From NCBI GenBank assembly GCA_964593705.1, contig CAZQIV010000024.1, positions 1-62,008 of the forward strand: a stretch of 62,008 nucleotides of DNA, written 5' to 3'. The position numbers and the translations under genes are program-made. Numbering within the stretch: position 1 is the stretch's first letter; each line of letters opens with the position of its first letter. The notes under the pieces are model-generated. The model ran no database searches. It worked only from the letters and a program-made list of their open reading frames with translations, and was not told the DNA's origin. Origin of the DNA: SABY01 sp964593705. GTDB taxonomy: Bacteria; Bacteroidota; Bacteroidia; Bacteroidales; 4484-276. Below, piece by piece: positions 8,401 to 17,442 of the stretch.

Positions 8401-10944
8401 TACGAAGTTGAATATCAGGTTGCGATTGAAGGCGGCGGTGGTTCCATACAACTGAATCACTTTGCCAATGGTTTATGGCATTATCCTGCCAGCAATAACT
8501 GTGATTCGTACGAAGGGTGGTCAGGTAATGGACTTACTGAAATTTCCATCCCATGGGCATCCTTAGGAAACCCGGATGGTGTGGCACTGTCAGTGCATGT
8601 TTCGGAAGAGGAAAGCGATATGATACCTGCCGCTTATCCTCCACAAAATCCAACAGGAAATCACCCGACACTCACTCACGTTTATGCTTTTTACGCACCT
8701 TATGTTACTTCGGATATGCCGGTGGCCGGGATGGAACCAAACAAGGCTTTTATCCTTCCAAACGAAGCTCCCGAAATAACTTCCTATCTGCCCGATGAAC
8801 TTGTTCAGCAAATGCAAACAGGCGAATCCATTGATTTTTCAATCACTGCCAGCGATCCTGAAAATGACGAAATTTCTTATGCCTGGCTGCTAAACAATGT
8901 ACAAGTTGCATCGACACCCGATTATAACCTGCTTGCACAAGCAGAAATGCTTGGAACCTATCAATTGGTAGGAAAAGTGAGCGATGAAATTCCCGGACAT
9001 GTTGCGGATTCGATAAGCTGGCAAATTGAAATATCTCAGAACAATGTACTGATGGCCAACTTTACTTCATCCTCATCAATCATCTGTATAGATGGCAATG
9101 TTGATTTTTCCGATCTTTCTACAGGCGAAGTTAACGGATGGAGTTGGACTTTCGAGGGAGGAACACCTGAAACATCCACCGGTCAAAACCCAACGGTGAC
9201 GTATAATGCTGCCGGCACTTTTGATGTTTCGCTTACTGTTACTGATGGTATAGAAAACAGCACCTTAAATATGCCGGACTTTATTACTGTAAATGATAAT
9301 CCGCAAGCCAATGCCGGCGAGGACTGCGAAACCTGTGCAAGCCAGGCGGTTCAATTATCAGGAACAGCATCAGGGTATTCATCAGTTTTATGGACTTCGG
9401 CAGGTGATGGCAGCTTTTCGAACACCACAACACTTTCAACACAATACACACCTGGAATTCAGGATGCTTTGTCGGGATATGCAGAAATCACCCTCACCGC
9501 CTTCCCGCTGTCAGCCTGCCCGTCTTCATCAAGCGATGTTGTGATGGTAAGCATTTTATCTGCCCCTGAAATCACCACTCAACCATTAAGTCAGAGTGCC
9601 ACGGCAGGTTCGGAGGTGATATTTACTATTGCAGCCGAAGGGTCAGAACCTCTGGATTATACATGGTTTGGCCCTTACGGGGAAATTACCGGTGCAAATA
9701 CCAACGAACTTGTTTTACAGATTGTAAGCATGGATGATGAGGGGAATTATTACTGTGTAGTTGAAAATAGCTGTGGATCGGAAGAAAGTGATACCGCCAC
9801 CCTGACAATTGAAAGCCTGGAAACACAAACCATTATTATTCCCAATGGCTGGAGCGGAGTTTCTACATGGCTCGACCCGCAGAACCCATTGGTTGAAGAT
9901 ATTTTTAGTGATTTGGTTCAAAATGAAAATCTGATCGTTTTTCAAAACTACGAAGCCCTTTACTGGCCGGGAGAAAACATAAATACCATCGATTTAAGTG
10001 GTGGCTGGGATTATTTATCAGGATATCAAATCAAGGTAAATGGTGATCAGCAATTTGAAATCGCAGGAACTTCAATCAGCAATAAAACCTTGAATTACGA
10101 TGATGCCGGCTGGTATCTCATCCCGGTATTAAACGAGTGTGGCATTGCTCCTGAGGATTTATTTGCCGGGGTAATTGATGATTTGGTTGTTGTTAAGGAG
10201 GTAGCCGGCATTAAACTTTTCTGGCCGGGAGTTTTCCAAAATCTTTACCTTCTCGAACCCGACAAAAGTTATACCGCGTGTTTTGCAGAACCACTTTCGA
10301 TAACTTACCCCGAATGCGATGGTTTGAAATCCAAAACGCTTTCAAGGGAGCAAGGATTTAATTTTAATTTTAAGGAAATGAAACCCAGCCCTTCATCGCA
10401 TACCATTGTAATCGGAAGCAATGCAAGCAGGCAACTGCTTCGCGGCGATATGCTTTTGCTCCATTCTTCCGTTGGTGAACACTTTGCCGATATTGAAATC
10501 AAAAATTCGGAGATGCCCATAGGATTTTCAATATTTGGAGATGATCTTACTACCTTAACTAAAGATGGTTTTGTTGAAGGAGATGAACTGGTAATAAAAA
10601 TCAAAAGAGGCTCGAAAATCATTTTTGAGCAAAAAACCGACTTGATAAAGCTCACGAAAAATGGCATGACACAGATTCACTCTTTCAATATAAATATGCT
10701 TAGTTTATCGGGATTAGATAATTATACCATTGGTTTTTATCCAAATCCTTCCAAAAACATTTTATATTTTAATGATATTCAAAAGGAAACGCAGATAAAA
10801 ATTTATTCCTCTCAGGGTGATTTAGTTTTTGAAAATCAAACAGCTACACCTGCTGTTGATATCTCATTTCTTAATTCAGGCCTTTACTATGTTTATATTT
10901 ATCAAAATGAAATAACTGTTGTTAAAAAATTCGTAAAACAATAA
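5452..10944 (+). CDS. Secreted multidomain GH57 alpha-glucan-active enzyme with T9SS sorting domain (1830 aa)
   Basis: Glycoside hydrolase family 57 protein, expected to act outside the cell on alpha-glucans (amylase or glucanotransferase type). A signal peptide ends near residue 25 (GIMAQ). The GH57 region runs from about 195 to 560: 'IMTSALGQHIMPF', then 'TAWIPERVWLAP' with the nucleophile candidate Glu304, then 'YGTDWE' with the acid candidate Asp399, then 'HETGWFDG'. The ~95-residue spacing of Glu and Asp fits the family. A beta-sandwich typical after GH57 barrels follows (~565-790), then an Ig-like SbsA-type domain (~810-905), a CBM9/DOMON-like sandwich (~910-1100), a PKD domain (~1200-1280), an Ig domain (~1374-1460), a 'GWSGVSTWLDP' module (~1463-1625) shared with the gene at 13658, and a T9SS type A domain (~1755-1830, FYPNPSKN ... 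KKFVKQ). At 1830 aa it is far longer than a plain GH57 enzyme. Met7 (5470) is an alternative start. It lies 52 bp before the next gene. Confidence 0.85.
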   Translation: MKSIYIMKSSIFLTLILLSLGIMAQNFTGNPKSWEKKDFLGFDEIGDCQATTGDISSVFAQTNNNTIIMRVTFDNMVAREHNEVISDNFMGQNIELKIKLTDRNSRSIVFEDDANLTKLSHQKRNFNLLRTPEANLWEAEINLAKRIDKQNLEFSLAVILDGKVVDYFLSDGGPTDAEGNCAFVHHGNQGITYTEVFYGSPGGQSGLEGSGFDEVLQVHEATGVPGNFHMSGTLMPAAQWHNPEFNDWLTTLASEGKIEIMTSALGQHIMPFMHNNMNDWSVDIECDMVDFQYNYQPRTAWIPERVWLAPGSYPDAGVIDWLGDNWEQHGVWGVVLDDSPHLNGYDNKKIHWMNNGSGVSLRVIPINNSFVGNMHYDASGAKNQIAGMGTYNICVYGTDWEVAAEMNEHDGTSFLDNYESVLWWCHDNYPGVNVWKTVDAMQNPNFNGTGADITAGTYGLLGGSDGYGGSNNSWHTQWAATASHSDFHEPNWTYGYIWDDVHNNLQTAPNNNLAQLAWYILMINLHETGWFDGGSIAGWEHRYSSHIKNANVYAEAARWADGQYESPLAAYYSDIDHDGVDEVVIHNQNILAVFESIGGKVNWLFYKDDLGGAYSVVGSDMAYWAETDGDYNDGSNNHVAALSDVYPYQQDAIYDISIIQSSGETVVVELSQYGVKKRIQLVEGVNYLDVQYDFFGGDGYVKSGFSPGLTDILWSGKDHLQRMWGDYDSYCGQRNSSSGATVALVLGDGGASHNTQFEGTLVLGDEIKGNDQFLTRLYAGYTSEPTGTTVPELNTLAAQSMDVFPPTLNPTAFQVDNNTIELTFSEALEFYSAQTKANYSLQGFSGSYTVSHVNRQDDWRKVWLTIMEYWEPGDEGIITVTGVEDLNGNVIGENNTATFLVPSGTTPHTIDIDGTNDFDPETELMISDDYSLYITWDNTNLYVGLEDLDLNGGGDLFVNIDTDQGNNSGASGGSWGRVSYTSQYEVEYQVAIEGGGGSIQLNHFANGLWHYPASNNCDSYEGWSGNGLTEISIPWASLGNPDGVALSVHVSEEESDMIPAAYPPQNPTGNHPTLTHVYAFYAPYVTSDMPVAGMEPNKAFILPNEAPEITSYLPDELVQQMQTGESIDFSITASDPENDEISYAWLLNNVQVASTPDYNLLAQAEMLGTYQLVGKVSDEIPGHVADSISWQIEISQNNVLMANFTSSSSIICIDGNVDFSDLSTGEVNGWSWTFEGGTPETSTGQNPTVTYNAAGTFDVSLTVTDGIENSTLNMPDFITVNDNPQANAGEDCETCASQAVQLSGTASGYSSVLWTSAGDGSFSNTTTLSTQYTPGIQDALSGYAEITLTAFPLSACPSSSSDVVMVSILSAPEITTQPLSQSATAGSEVIFTIAAEGSEPLDYTWFGPYGEITGANTNELVLQIVSMDDEGNYYCVVENSCGSEESDTATLTIESLETQTIIIPNGWSGVSTWLDPQNPLVEDIFSDLVQNENLIVFQNYEALYWPGENINTIDLSGGWDYLSGYQIKVNGDQQFEIAGTSISNKTLNYDDAGWYLIPVLNECGIAPEDLFAGVIDDLVVVKEVAGIKLFWPGVFQNLYLLEPDKSYTACFAEPLSITYPECDGLKSKTLSREQGFNFNFKEMKPSPSSHTIVIGSNASRQLLRGDMLLLHSSVGEHFADIEIKNSEMPIGFSIFGDDLTTLTKDGFVEGDELVIKIKRGSKIIFEQKTDLIKLTKNGMTQIHSFNINMLSLSGLDNYTIGFYPNPSKNILYFNDIQKETQIKIYSSQGDLVFENQTATPAVDISFLNSGLYYVYIYQNEITVVKKFVKQ

Positions 10945-10945
10945 T

Positions 10946-10953
10946 TACTTTTG
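10946..10953 (+). promoter_or_regulatory. Possible -7 box (TACTTTTG) between GH57 gene and repeat gene
   Basis: TACTTTTG starts one base after the stop codon of the GH57 gene and lies 43 bp before the next ATG, so the following gene could have its own promoter. No -33 element at correct spacing is obvious. Confidence 0.25.
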
Positions 10954-10996
10954 AGCTTGGATAATTTCACAATCAGACCATTAAAAAATTCAAAAA

Positions 10997-13621
10997 ATGA
11001 ATAAAACAAAACTTTTAAAATTCGTATTTGCAATAGTTTTTTTATTGAGCTTCATTCAAATTCAGGCTGTGGAAGTAACTTTCAGGGTAGATATGTCGGA
11101 GCAAACAGTTTCGACACTTGGAGTACACATTGCAGGAAATTTCCAGGGCTGGGCTCCCGAGGCAACCGAAATGATACTGGCACAGGACTTCGTTTACGAA
11201 TATACTGCTGATTTTACCGAAGGCGAAAGCCTTGAATTCAAATTTGTGAATGGCAATGCCTGGGGCATGGACGAGCAGGTTCCGGCAGGATGTGCTTTGA
11301 ATGGAAACAGGTTTCTAACGGTTCCTGCCGGAAATATTATTCTGGATGCCTTTTGTTTCGGAAGTTGTAATGTTTGCAATCCTCCTTTGGTTGAGCTTAC
11401 TTTTCAGGTGGATATGTCCAACGAAACTGTTTCGGCCAATGGAATACATGTAGCCGGAAGTTTTCAGGATCCACCCTGGGAACCGGGCGCTACAGAAATG
11501 TTATCGATTGGGAATGGTGTTTATGCCGTCACTTTACCTGTTGGATCGGGTGATTATCACGAATACAAATTCATCAATGGCAACGATTGGGGTTTTGACG
11601 AAACCGTTCCTCCGGACTGTGCCAGTGGATCCAACCGTTTTATCACAATTCCTGATGTTCCAACTACCCTTGAGGCGGTTTGTTTTGGGAGTTGTTACCC
11701 CTGCGGACCTCCTCCCATCGACATCAATGTAACTTTTCAGGTTGACATGTCTGAACAGGTAATTTCGCCAGATGGAGTTCATATTGGTGGAGCATTTCAG
11801 GGCTGGGATCCGGGAGCTACAATGATGACTGATGCCGGAGATAATATCTACACCTACTCAACAATTATGTCATCCGGAACTTATCAGGAATACAAATTTG
11901 TTAACGGAACTACCTGGGAGGAATCCGAAAATATACCTGAAGAATGTAGCTCGAACAACAATCGTTACATTACACTTCCGTGGAACGACACCCTGATTGA
12001 TCTGGTTTGTTACGCTTCATGCGGTCCCTGTGGCCTACCGCCGGTTGATGTTAATGTAACTTTTCAGGTGGATATGAGCAATGAAGAGATTTCGCCCGAT
12101 GGCATTCATGTTGCCGGGACTTTCCAGGGATGGATTGCTGATGCCACACCCATGACCCTTGTGGGTGATGACGTTTATGGGGTAAGCCTCACACTCCAAT
12201 CAGGATTCGAACATCAGTACAAATTCATCAATGGCAATGTGTTTGATTTTTCAGAAATCGTTCCGGAGGAATGTGGAATTCCGGATGGAGTAAGTGGGTT
12301 CAACCGATATTTTACCGTACCTGTTAACGATACTACAATGCCTGCTTTGTGTTTCGGCAGTTGTGAGGCTTGTGTTCCGCCCTTGCCCGATCATTCAGTT
12401 ACTTTTAAAGTTGACATGAGCAATGAGGATATTTCGGCGGACGGCGTACATGTTGCAGGTAGTTTCCAGGGCTGGAATGCCGGATCGACTGAAATGATGC
12501 TTGTTGCCGATAACATTTATGAAGCTACTTTGATGATTGAAGAAGGCTCCAACCACGAGTATAAATTTATTAACGGCAATAGTTTTGATTTTACCGAAGT
12601 CGTTCCTGAAGAATGTGGCATCGACGATGGACAAGGAGGCTTTAACAGGTATTTTACCGTTCCTGCCTACGATACCGTGATGAGCGTGGTGTGCTTTTCA
12701 AGTTGCGAACCTTGCCTGCCGCCATTGCCTGATCATGAGGTAAGCTTCAGGGTTGACATGACTTACCAAGATGTTTCACCAAATGGAGTACATCTGGCCG
12801 GAACTTTCCAGGACTGGAATCCCGGCTCAACGGAAATGACCCTCACCACCGGCAGTATTTATGAAATAACCCTAATGCTTGAAGAAGCTTCTTCACACGA
12901 ATTTAAATACATCAACGGAAACACTTTTGCGGATGCAGAAACCGTTCCGGCAGATTGTTCACAAAACGGAAACCGGTTTTTTACTGTCCCTGCCGAAGAT
13001 ACCATTATGACAGCCGTTTGTTTTGGAAGTTGCGACCCGTGCGGCCCGCCACCAACCGATGTTCAGATAACCTTCCTGGTTGATATGGAGTTGGAAACTG
13101 TTTCCACGGATGGCGTTCATATCGCGGGAGAGTTCCAGGGCTGGGATCCGGAAGCTACGGAAATGGTGTGGCTTACAGAAAATATTTACTCATTTACCAC
13201 CACTTTATCCTCAGGCACTTACCAGGAATATAAATTTATTAACGGTGTTGGATGGGACAATGCAGAAATTGTTCCGGGAGACTGCTCAAATGGTGGAAAT
13301 CGCTATTTGATTGTTCCTAATGATGATGATACCCTTACAGCGTTTTGCTTCGAACATTGCGTAAGTTGCGATCTGGTTGGCTTTGAAAATAATTTGGGCT
13401 CTGATGTCCGTGAGTCCGGTTTTTATCCAAATCCGGCCAATCATATAATTTATTTTTACGATGCACTCAATGTGTCCATTTTTACAATTGAAGGCAGAAT
13501 GATAATAAATCAGGCTCCACGAGGAAAAACGATGGATGTTTCGCACTTAAGTAAAGGCATATATTATTTGCTTATTAAAAATCGTAAAGGATCTAAATAT
13601 CACAAATTGATTATCGAATAA
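10997..13621 (+). CDS. Secreted protein with seven starch/glycogen-binding-like repeats and T9SS domain (874 aa)
   Basis: After a signal peptide (cleavage near residue 24) come seven repeats of ~107-114 aa starting near residues 25, 132, 243, 352, 466, 580 and 688. Each follows the pattern VTFxVDMSxxxxSxxGVHIAGxFQGW, then EYKFxNGxxW, VPxxC, NRYxTVP and CFxSCxxC. This resembles the E-set/AMPK-type (CBM48) or CBM20 fold that binds glycogen or starch. Four conserved cysteines per repeat suggest disulfides outside the cell. The last ~75 residues are a T9SS type A domain (SGFYPNPANH ... HKLIIE). It follows the GH57 gene by 52 bp and precedes a protein with the same repeats by 36 bp, so binding of the GH57 substrate at the surface is the natural inference. 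No catalytic region is present. Confidence 0.8.
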   Translation: MNKTKLLKFVFAIVFLLSFIQIQAVEVTFRVDMSEQTVSTLGVHIAGNFQGWAPEATEMILAQDFVYEYTADFTEGESLEFKFVNGNAWGMDEQVPAGCALNGNRFLTVPAGNIILDAFCFGSCNVCNPPLVELTFQVDMSNETVSANGIHVAGSFQDPPWEPGATEMLSIGNGVYAVTLPVGSGDYHEYKFINGNDWGFDETVPPDCASGSNRFITIPDVPTTLEAVCFGSCYPCGPPPIDINVTFQVDMSEQVISPDGVHIGGAFQGWDPGATMMTDAGDNIYTYSTIMSSGTYQEYKFVNGTTWEESENIPEECSSNNNRYITLPWNDTLIDLVCYASCGPCGLPPVDVNVTFQVDMSNEEISPDGIHVAGTFQGWIADATPMTLVGDDVYGVSLTLQSGFEHQYKFINGNVFDFSEIVPEECGIPDGVSGFNRYFTVPVNDTTMPALCFGSCEACVPPLPDHSVTFKVDMSNEDISADGVHVAGSFQGWNAGSTEMMLVADNIYEATLMIEEGSNHEYKFINGNSFDFTEVVPEECGIDDGQGGFNRYFTVPAYDTVMSVVCFSSCEPCLPPLPDHEVSFRVDMTYQDVSPNGVHLAGTFQDWNPGSTEMTLTTGSIYEITLMLEEASSHEFKYINGNTFADAETVPADCSQNGNRFFTVPAEDTIMTAVCFGSCDPCGPPPTDVQITFLVDMELETVSTDGVHIAGEFQGWDPEATEMVWLTENIYSFTTTLSSGTYQEYKFINGVGWDNAEIVPGDCSNGGNRYLIVPNDDDTLTAFCFEHCVSCDLVGFENNLGSDVRESGFYPNPANHIIYFYDALNVSIFTIEGRMIINQAPRGKTMDVSHLSKGIYYLLIKNRKGSKYHKLIIE

Positions 13622-13657
13622 TTTAAATCTTAATACTAACCTATAATACTTAACCTT

Positions 13658-16600
13658 ATGAAAAAGCTTTACAAGAAATTATTAACACTAACGGCTATTC
13701 TTATTGCCGGTAGTTTTTTGCTCTCGGCACAAACCGTGCAGGTAACCTTTAAGGTAAACATGGCGGAAGTAGAAACCATTTCACCAAACGGGGTTCATAT
13801 TGCCGGAAGCTTCCAGGGATGGGATCCTGCTGCTACGCAAATGAATCCACCTCCTTTTGGATCATATTATACTTACACTGCTACTTTAACCCCGGGCGAA
13901 ACCATTTTATGGAAATACATCAATGGCACAACATGGGATGAAGTTGAAGACCTAAGCGGTGCTGGCCTTTGTGTAACAGGAAATGACAACAACCGTTTTT
14001 TGGTGGTTCCGGAGCAAGATGTTACTTTGGATGTTGTATGTTTTGAAAGTTGTAACATCTGTAATCCACCCATTGTTGATATAACATTTCGAGTTGACAT
14101 GTCCAACGAACAAGTATCACCAAATGGTGTTCATGTTGCCGGATCATTTCAGGGCTGGAATCCTGGCTCCACAGAATTGCTTCCTGAGGCAAATGGTGTT
14201 TATGCCATTACCCTCCCTTTAGGTGTAGGTGATTATCATGAATACAAATTTATAAACGGAACTGCCTGGGCTAACAACGAAACTGTTCCCCCGGATTGTG
14301 CCGCAGGAGGCAACCGCTATATTGAAATTCCTAATGTTACAAGTACTTTGGAAGCTGTTTGTTTTGGCAGTTGCTATGCTTGTGGCCCGCCTCCGGTAGA
14401 TGTTGAAATAACATTTAATGTAGATATGTCTCAACAGGATATTTCTCCTGATGGTGTTCATCTTGGCGCCGGTTTCCAGGGATGGGATCCCGGAGCAACT
14501 TTAATGACAGACGTAGGCGGTGGCATTTATTTATTTACAGCCATCCTTTCTTCCGGTTCCTACCAGGAATATAAGTTTGTGAATGGCATTACCTGGGATG
14601 ATGCTGAATTTTTGCCCGAAGAATGTTCAAACAATGGGAACAGGTATTTTACCGTGCCTGATGTTAATACAGTTATGGATACAGTTTGTTATGCCTTGTG
14701 CGGCCCCTGTCCATTACCTGTTGATGTTAATATTACCTTCCAGGTAGATATGACCGAGCAGGAAGTTTCTGCAAATGGCATCCATCNNNNNNNNNNNNNN
14801 NNNNNNNNNNNNNNNNNNNNNNNNNNNNNNNNNNNNNNNNNNNNNNNNNNNNNNNNNNNNNNNNNNNNNNNNNNNNNNNNNNNNNNAGCTTACCGTTCCC
14901 GGCGAAGACCTGATAATTTCGGAAGTATGTTTTGCTGCCTGTGGCCCTTGCATTCCTCCACCCACTGCCATGATAACTTTCCAGGTTGACATGAGCCTCG
15001 AAGAATTGGACTCAGCGGGTGTACACATTGCAGGTTCGTTTCAGGAATGGGATCCGGCAGCTACTTCTATGACAGATATTGGCGATGGCATTTATTCGGT
15101 AACGCTGGAACTTGTAAGTGGCGTACACCATACATATAAATTTATCAATGGCAATACATTCGATGGACAAGAAACAGTTCCGGCTGCATGTGGCGAAGAT
15201 GACGGCTTCGGAGGACTTAACAGATACCTCGATGTTCCCGCGATTGACGAAACCCTTCCGCTGGTTTGTTTTAGCTCGTGCGAAGAGTGTGTTACCCCTG
15301 TTGATGTGGATGTTACTTTCCAGGTGGATATGTCACAACAAACAATCTCCCCTGATGGCGTTCACATTGCCGCAGGCTTCCAGGGCTGGGCTCCCGGAGA
15401 AACTCTGATGACTGATGCCGGTGGTGGAATTTACACTTATACCGCTATTTTACAATCAGGCACTTATCAGGAATATAAATTTGTAAATGGAGATGAATGG
15501 GGAGAAGATGAGGTTGTGCCCGCTGAATGTAGCTTTAATAACAACCGCTTTTTTACCACACCTGAAGTGGATACTACTTTAGGCACAGTTTGCTACGCAC
15601 TTTGTGGCCCTTGCCCCACACCAGTTGAAGTGGAAATTACCTTCCAGGTAGATATGACCGAGCAGGAAGTTTCTGCAAATGGCATCCATCTTATTGGATC
15701 ATTTAATGCATTCGATCCCACGGCAACTGAGATGACACTGCTCCGCAATGGAATTTATGCTGCAAGCCTCACACTTACCGAAGGCAATCAGCACAGCTAC
15801 AAATTTGTAAATGGGAATACTCTGGCAGGCGAAGAAACTGTACCGGAAGAATGTGCCGATACAGCAGGCTACCGCGAGCTTACCGTTCCCGGCGAAGACC
15901 TGATAATTTCGGAAGTATGTTTTGCTGCCTGTGGCCCTTGCATTCCTCCACCCACTGCGAATGTTATTTTTAATGTGGACATGAGCAATGAAGACATTTC
16001 AAACGAAGGAATATTTATCGTTGGAACTTTCCAGGACTGGACACTTGCTGCAACACCCATGACACTTACCGAGAACAATATTTACACCTACACTACGGCA
16101 CTTGTCGTTGGCGATTCGATTGAGTTTAAATATATGAATGGCATTACCTGGGACGATGCAGAAATTATTTCGGGTGAATGCATCAATGGTGGCGGCAACC
16201 GTTACCTTACCATTCCCGAAGAAGACCTAACACTCGATCTGGTTTGTTTTGGTACTTGCGCTGCCTGCATCGAACCCTTACCTGTTGACATTACTTTCCA
16301 GGTTGACATGAGCAACGAGATTGTATCGTCTGAGGGTGTTTTTGTAGCCGGATCATTCAACGACTATAATGCAAGCTCAACACAAATGACTGCTATGGGC
16401 GGAGGAATGTACGCGATAACCCTGACATTGATCGCAGGCGATAATCATCAATACAAATACCTAAACGGGCCAAGCTACGATTACCAGGAAAGTGTACCCG
16501 AAGCGTGTGGTGTACCAGACGGATATGGTGGTTTTAACAGAGCCTTGCTGGTTGAAGAAACTGATCAGGTGATCGATCCTGTTTGTTTTGGCGCCTGCGA

Positions 16601-17090
16601 TGCCTGTTCCAGAGATCAGGCAATAGCCTTATATGCAGGATGGAACAGCCTTTCAAGCTACCGCCTGCCCGATGATACGAACATTGAGGCGCTGATGAGC
16701 CAAATCAACGATGAATTAGTGATAATGCAAACCATGACCGAGGTATATTTCCCCGGTGGAGGGTTAAACACCATCGTTGACTGGGAAAGCCAATCAGCAT
16801 ATAAAATTAAAGTAACTGAAGATGTAAGCCTCAATATTACGGGCATAATCGAGCAAAATAAAACCCTGCAACTGGAGGCAGGCTGGAACCTGATACCGGT
16901 TTTAAGCGACCAACCCGTTAATGTTGAAGCTCTTTTTGCCGATGTAATTGCTGATGTTGTTGTAATAAAAGAAATTGCTGATGTCGGAATTTTCTGGCCG
17001 TTTTACAACATCAACACTTTAGGGTCGATGCAAATCGGTAAAGCTTATTTTATAAAAATGACTGCCCCCGGTGAAATTACTTTCCCATAA
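13658..17090 (+). CDS. Secreted protein with nine starch/glycogen-binding-like repeats, interrupted by an assembly gap
   Basis: One gene split only by the run of N. Both sides encode the same ~105-aa repeat as the preceding gene; I count nine, with the fourth cut by the gap. The signal peptide is MKKLYKKLLTLTAILIAGSFLLSAQ. Before the gap codons start at positions of class 2 modulo 3, and after it at class 0. A true gap length divisible by three instead of 100 restores one frame, and the seventh repeat predicts 186 bp. After the repeats comes a ~160-residue module ('LYAGWNSLSSYRLPDD' ... 'GEITFP') related to residues ~1463-1625 of the GH57 protein. Unlike its neighbours the protein ends there, without a T9SS sorting domain. 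A strong terminator follows at 17133. Probable role: alpha-glucan binding together with the GH57 enzyme. Confidence 0.75.
14787..14886. other. Assembly gap (100 N) inside a repeat
   Basis: Exactly 100 N, the usual placeholder for a gap of unknown size. The bases before it (ending ggcatccatc) and after it (starting agcttaccg) match 15690 and 15877 respectively in the seventh repeat of the same gene. The missing piece is thus best estimated as 186 bp, which also restores the reading frame. Confidence 0.95.
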
Positions 17091-17132
17091 AAAACACTTT
17101 ATTTTATTTGATTAATAAATACGAGTAGTGCG

Positions 17133-17160
17133 AAGGCCGTCCATCAGGACGGCCTTTTTT
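17133..17160 (+). terminator. Rho-independent terminator
   Basis: Perfect 10-bp stem (aaggccgtcc 17133-17142, ggacggcctt 17147-17156) with an ATCA loop, followed directly by a T run. It lies 43 bp after the stop of the nine-repeat gene and ends the GH57 locus. Confidence 0.85.
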
Positions 17161-17442
17161 ATTTTATTTCTCCCTGGATTATCTTGTATAAAATTAACCC
17201 CCAATATTCATCTGAGTGCATATCGAATCGTATGAATTCCGATGTATCGGAACAGGTAGTGCGAAGGCTCGTGTGGCGAGGGGCAGACTCCAACTTGTTA
17301 ATATCCAATTTAGGGAAACGTGGTGAATCCTGAAACGATGGGATTGGTATTACTTAGACATAGGAAATTATATGAATGTTCTAAGTAACTAACAAAATCT
17401 AAATAAATCTTTAACTTTGAAACAAATTTAGCGAAGATAAAA
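17161..17442. other. Non-coding spacer before the AAA/PD-(D/E)XK gene
   Basis: With the terminator upstream this spacer is about 350 bp. It contains a second copy of the short phrase tagtgcgaaggc (near 17124 and again near 17256), and a short inverted repeat around ttccgatgtatcggaa. A promoter box lies at its right end. No open frame with coding character was seen. Confidence 0.6.
17412..17419 (+). promoter_or_regulatory. Candidate -7 box (TAACTTTG)
   Basis: TAACTTTG matches TAnnTTTG and lies 23 bp before the ATG at 17443, a good position for a short leader. No clear -33 TTG was found. Confidence 0.5.

Noticed and set aside
14775..14989. Two separate genes around the run of N
   Set aside because: The apparent end of the first frame after the gap is out of frame translation; repeat matching shows one continuous gene.
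10997..17090. CRISPR array or non-coding tandem repeats
   Set aside because: The periodicity is ~320 bp and protein-coding; it reflects repeated domains, not spacers.
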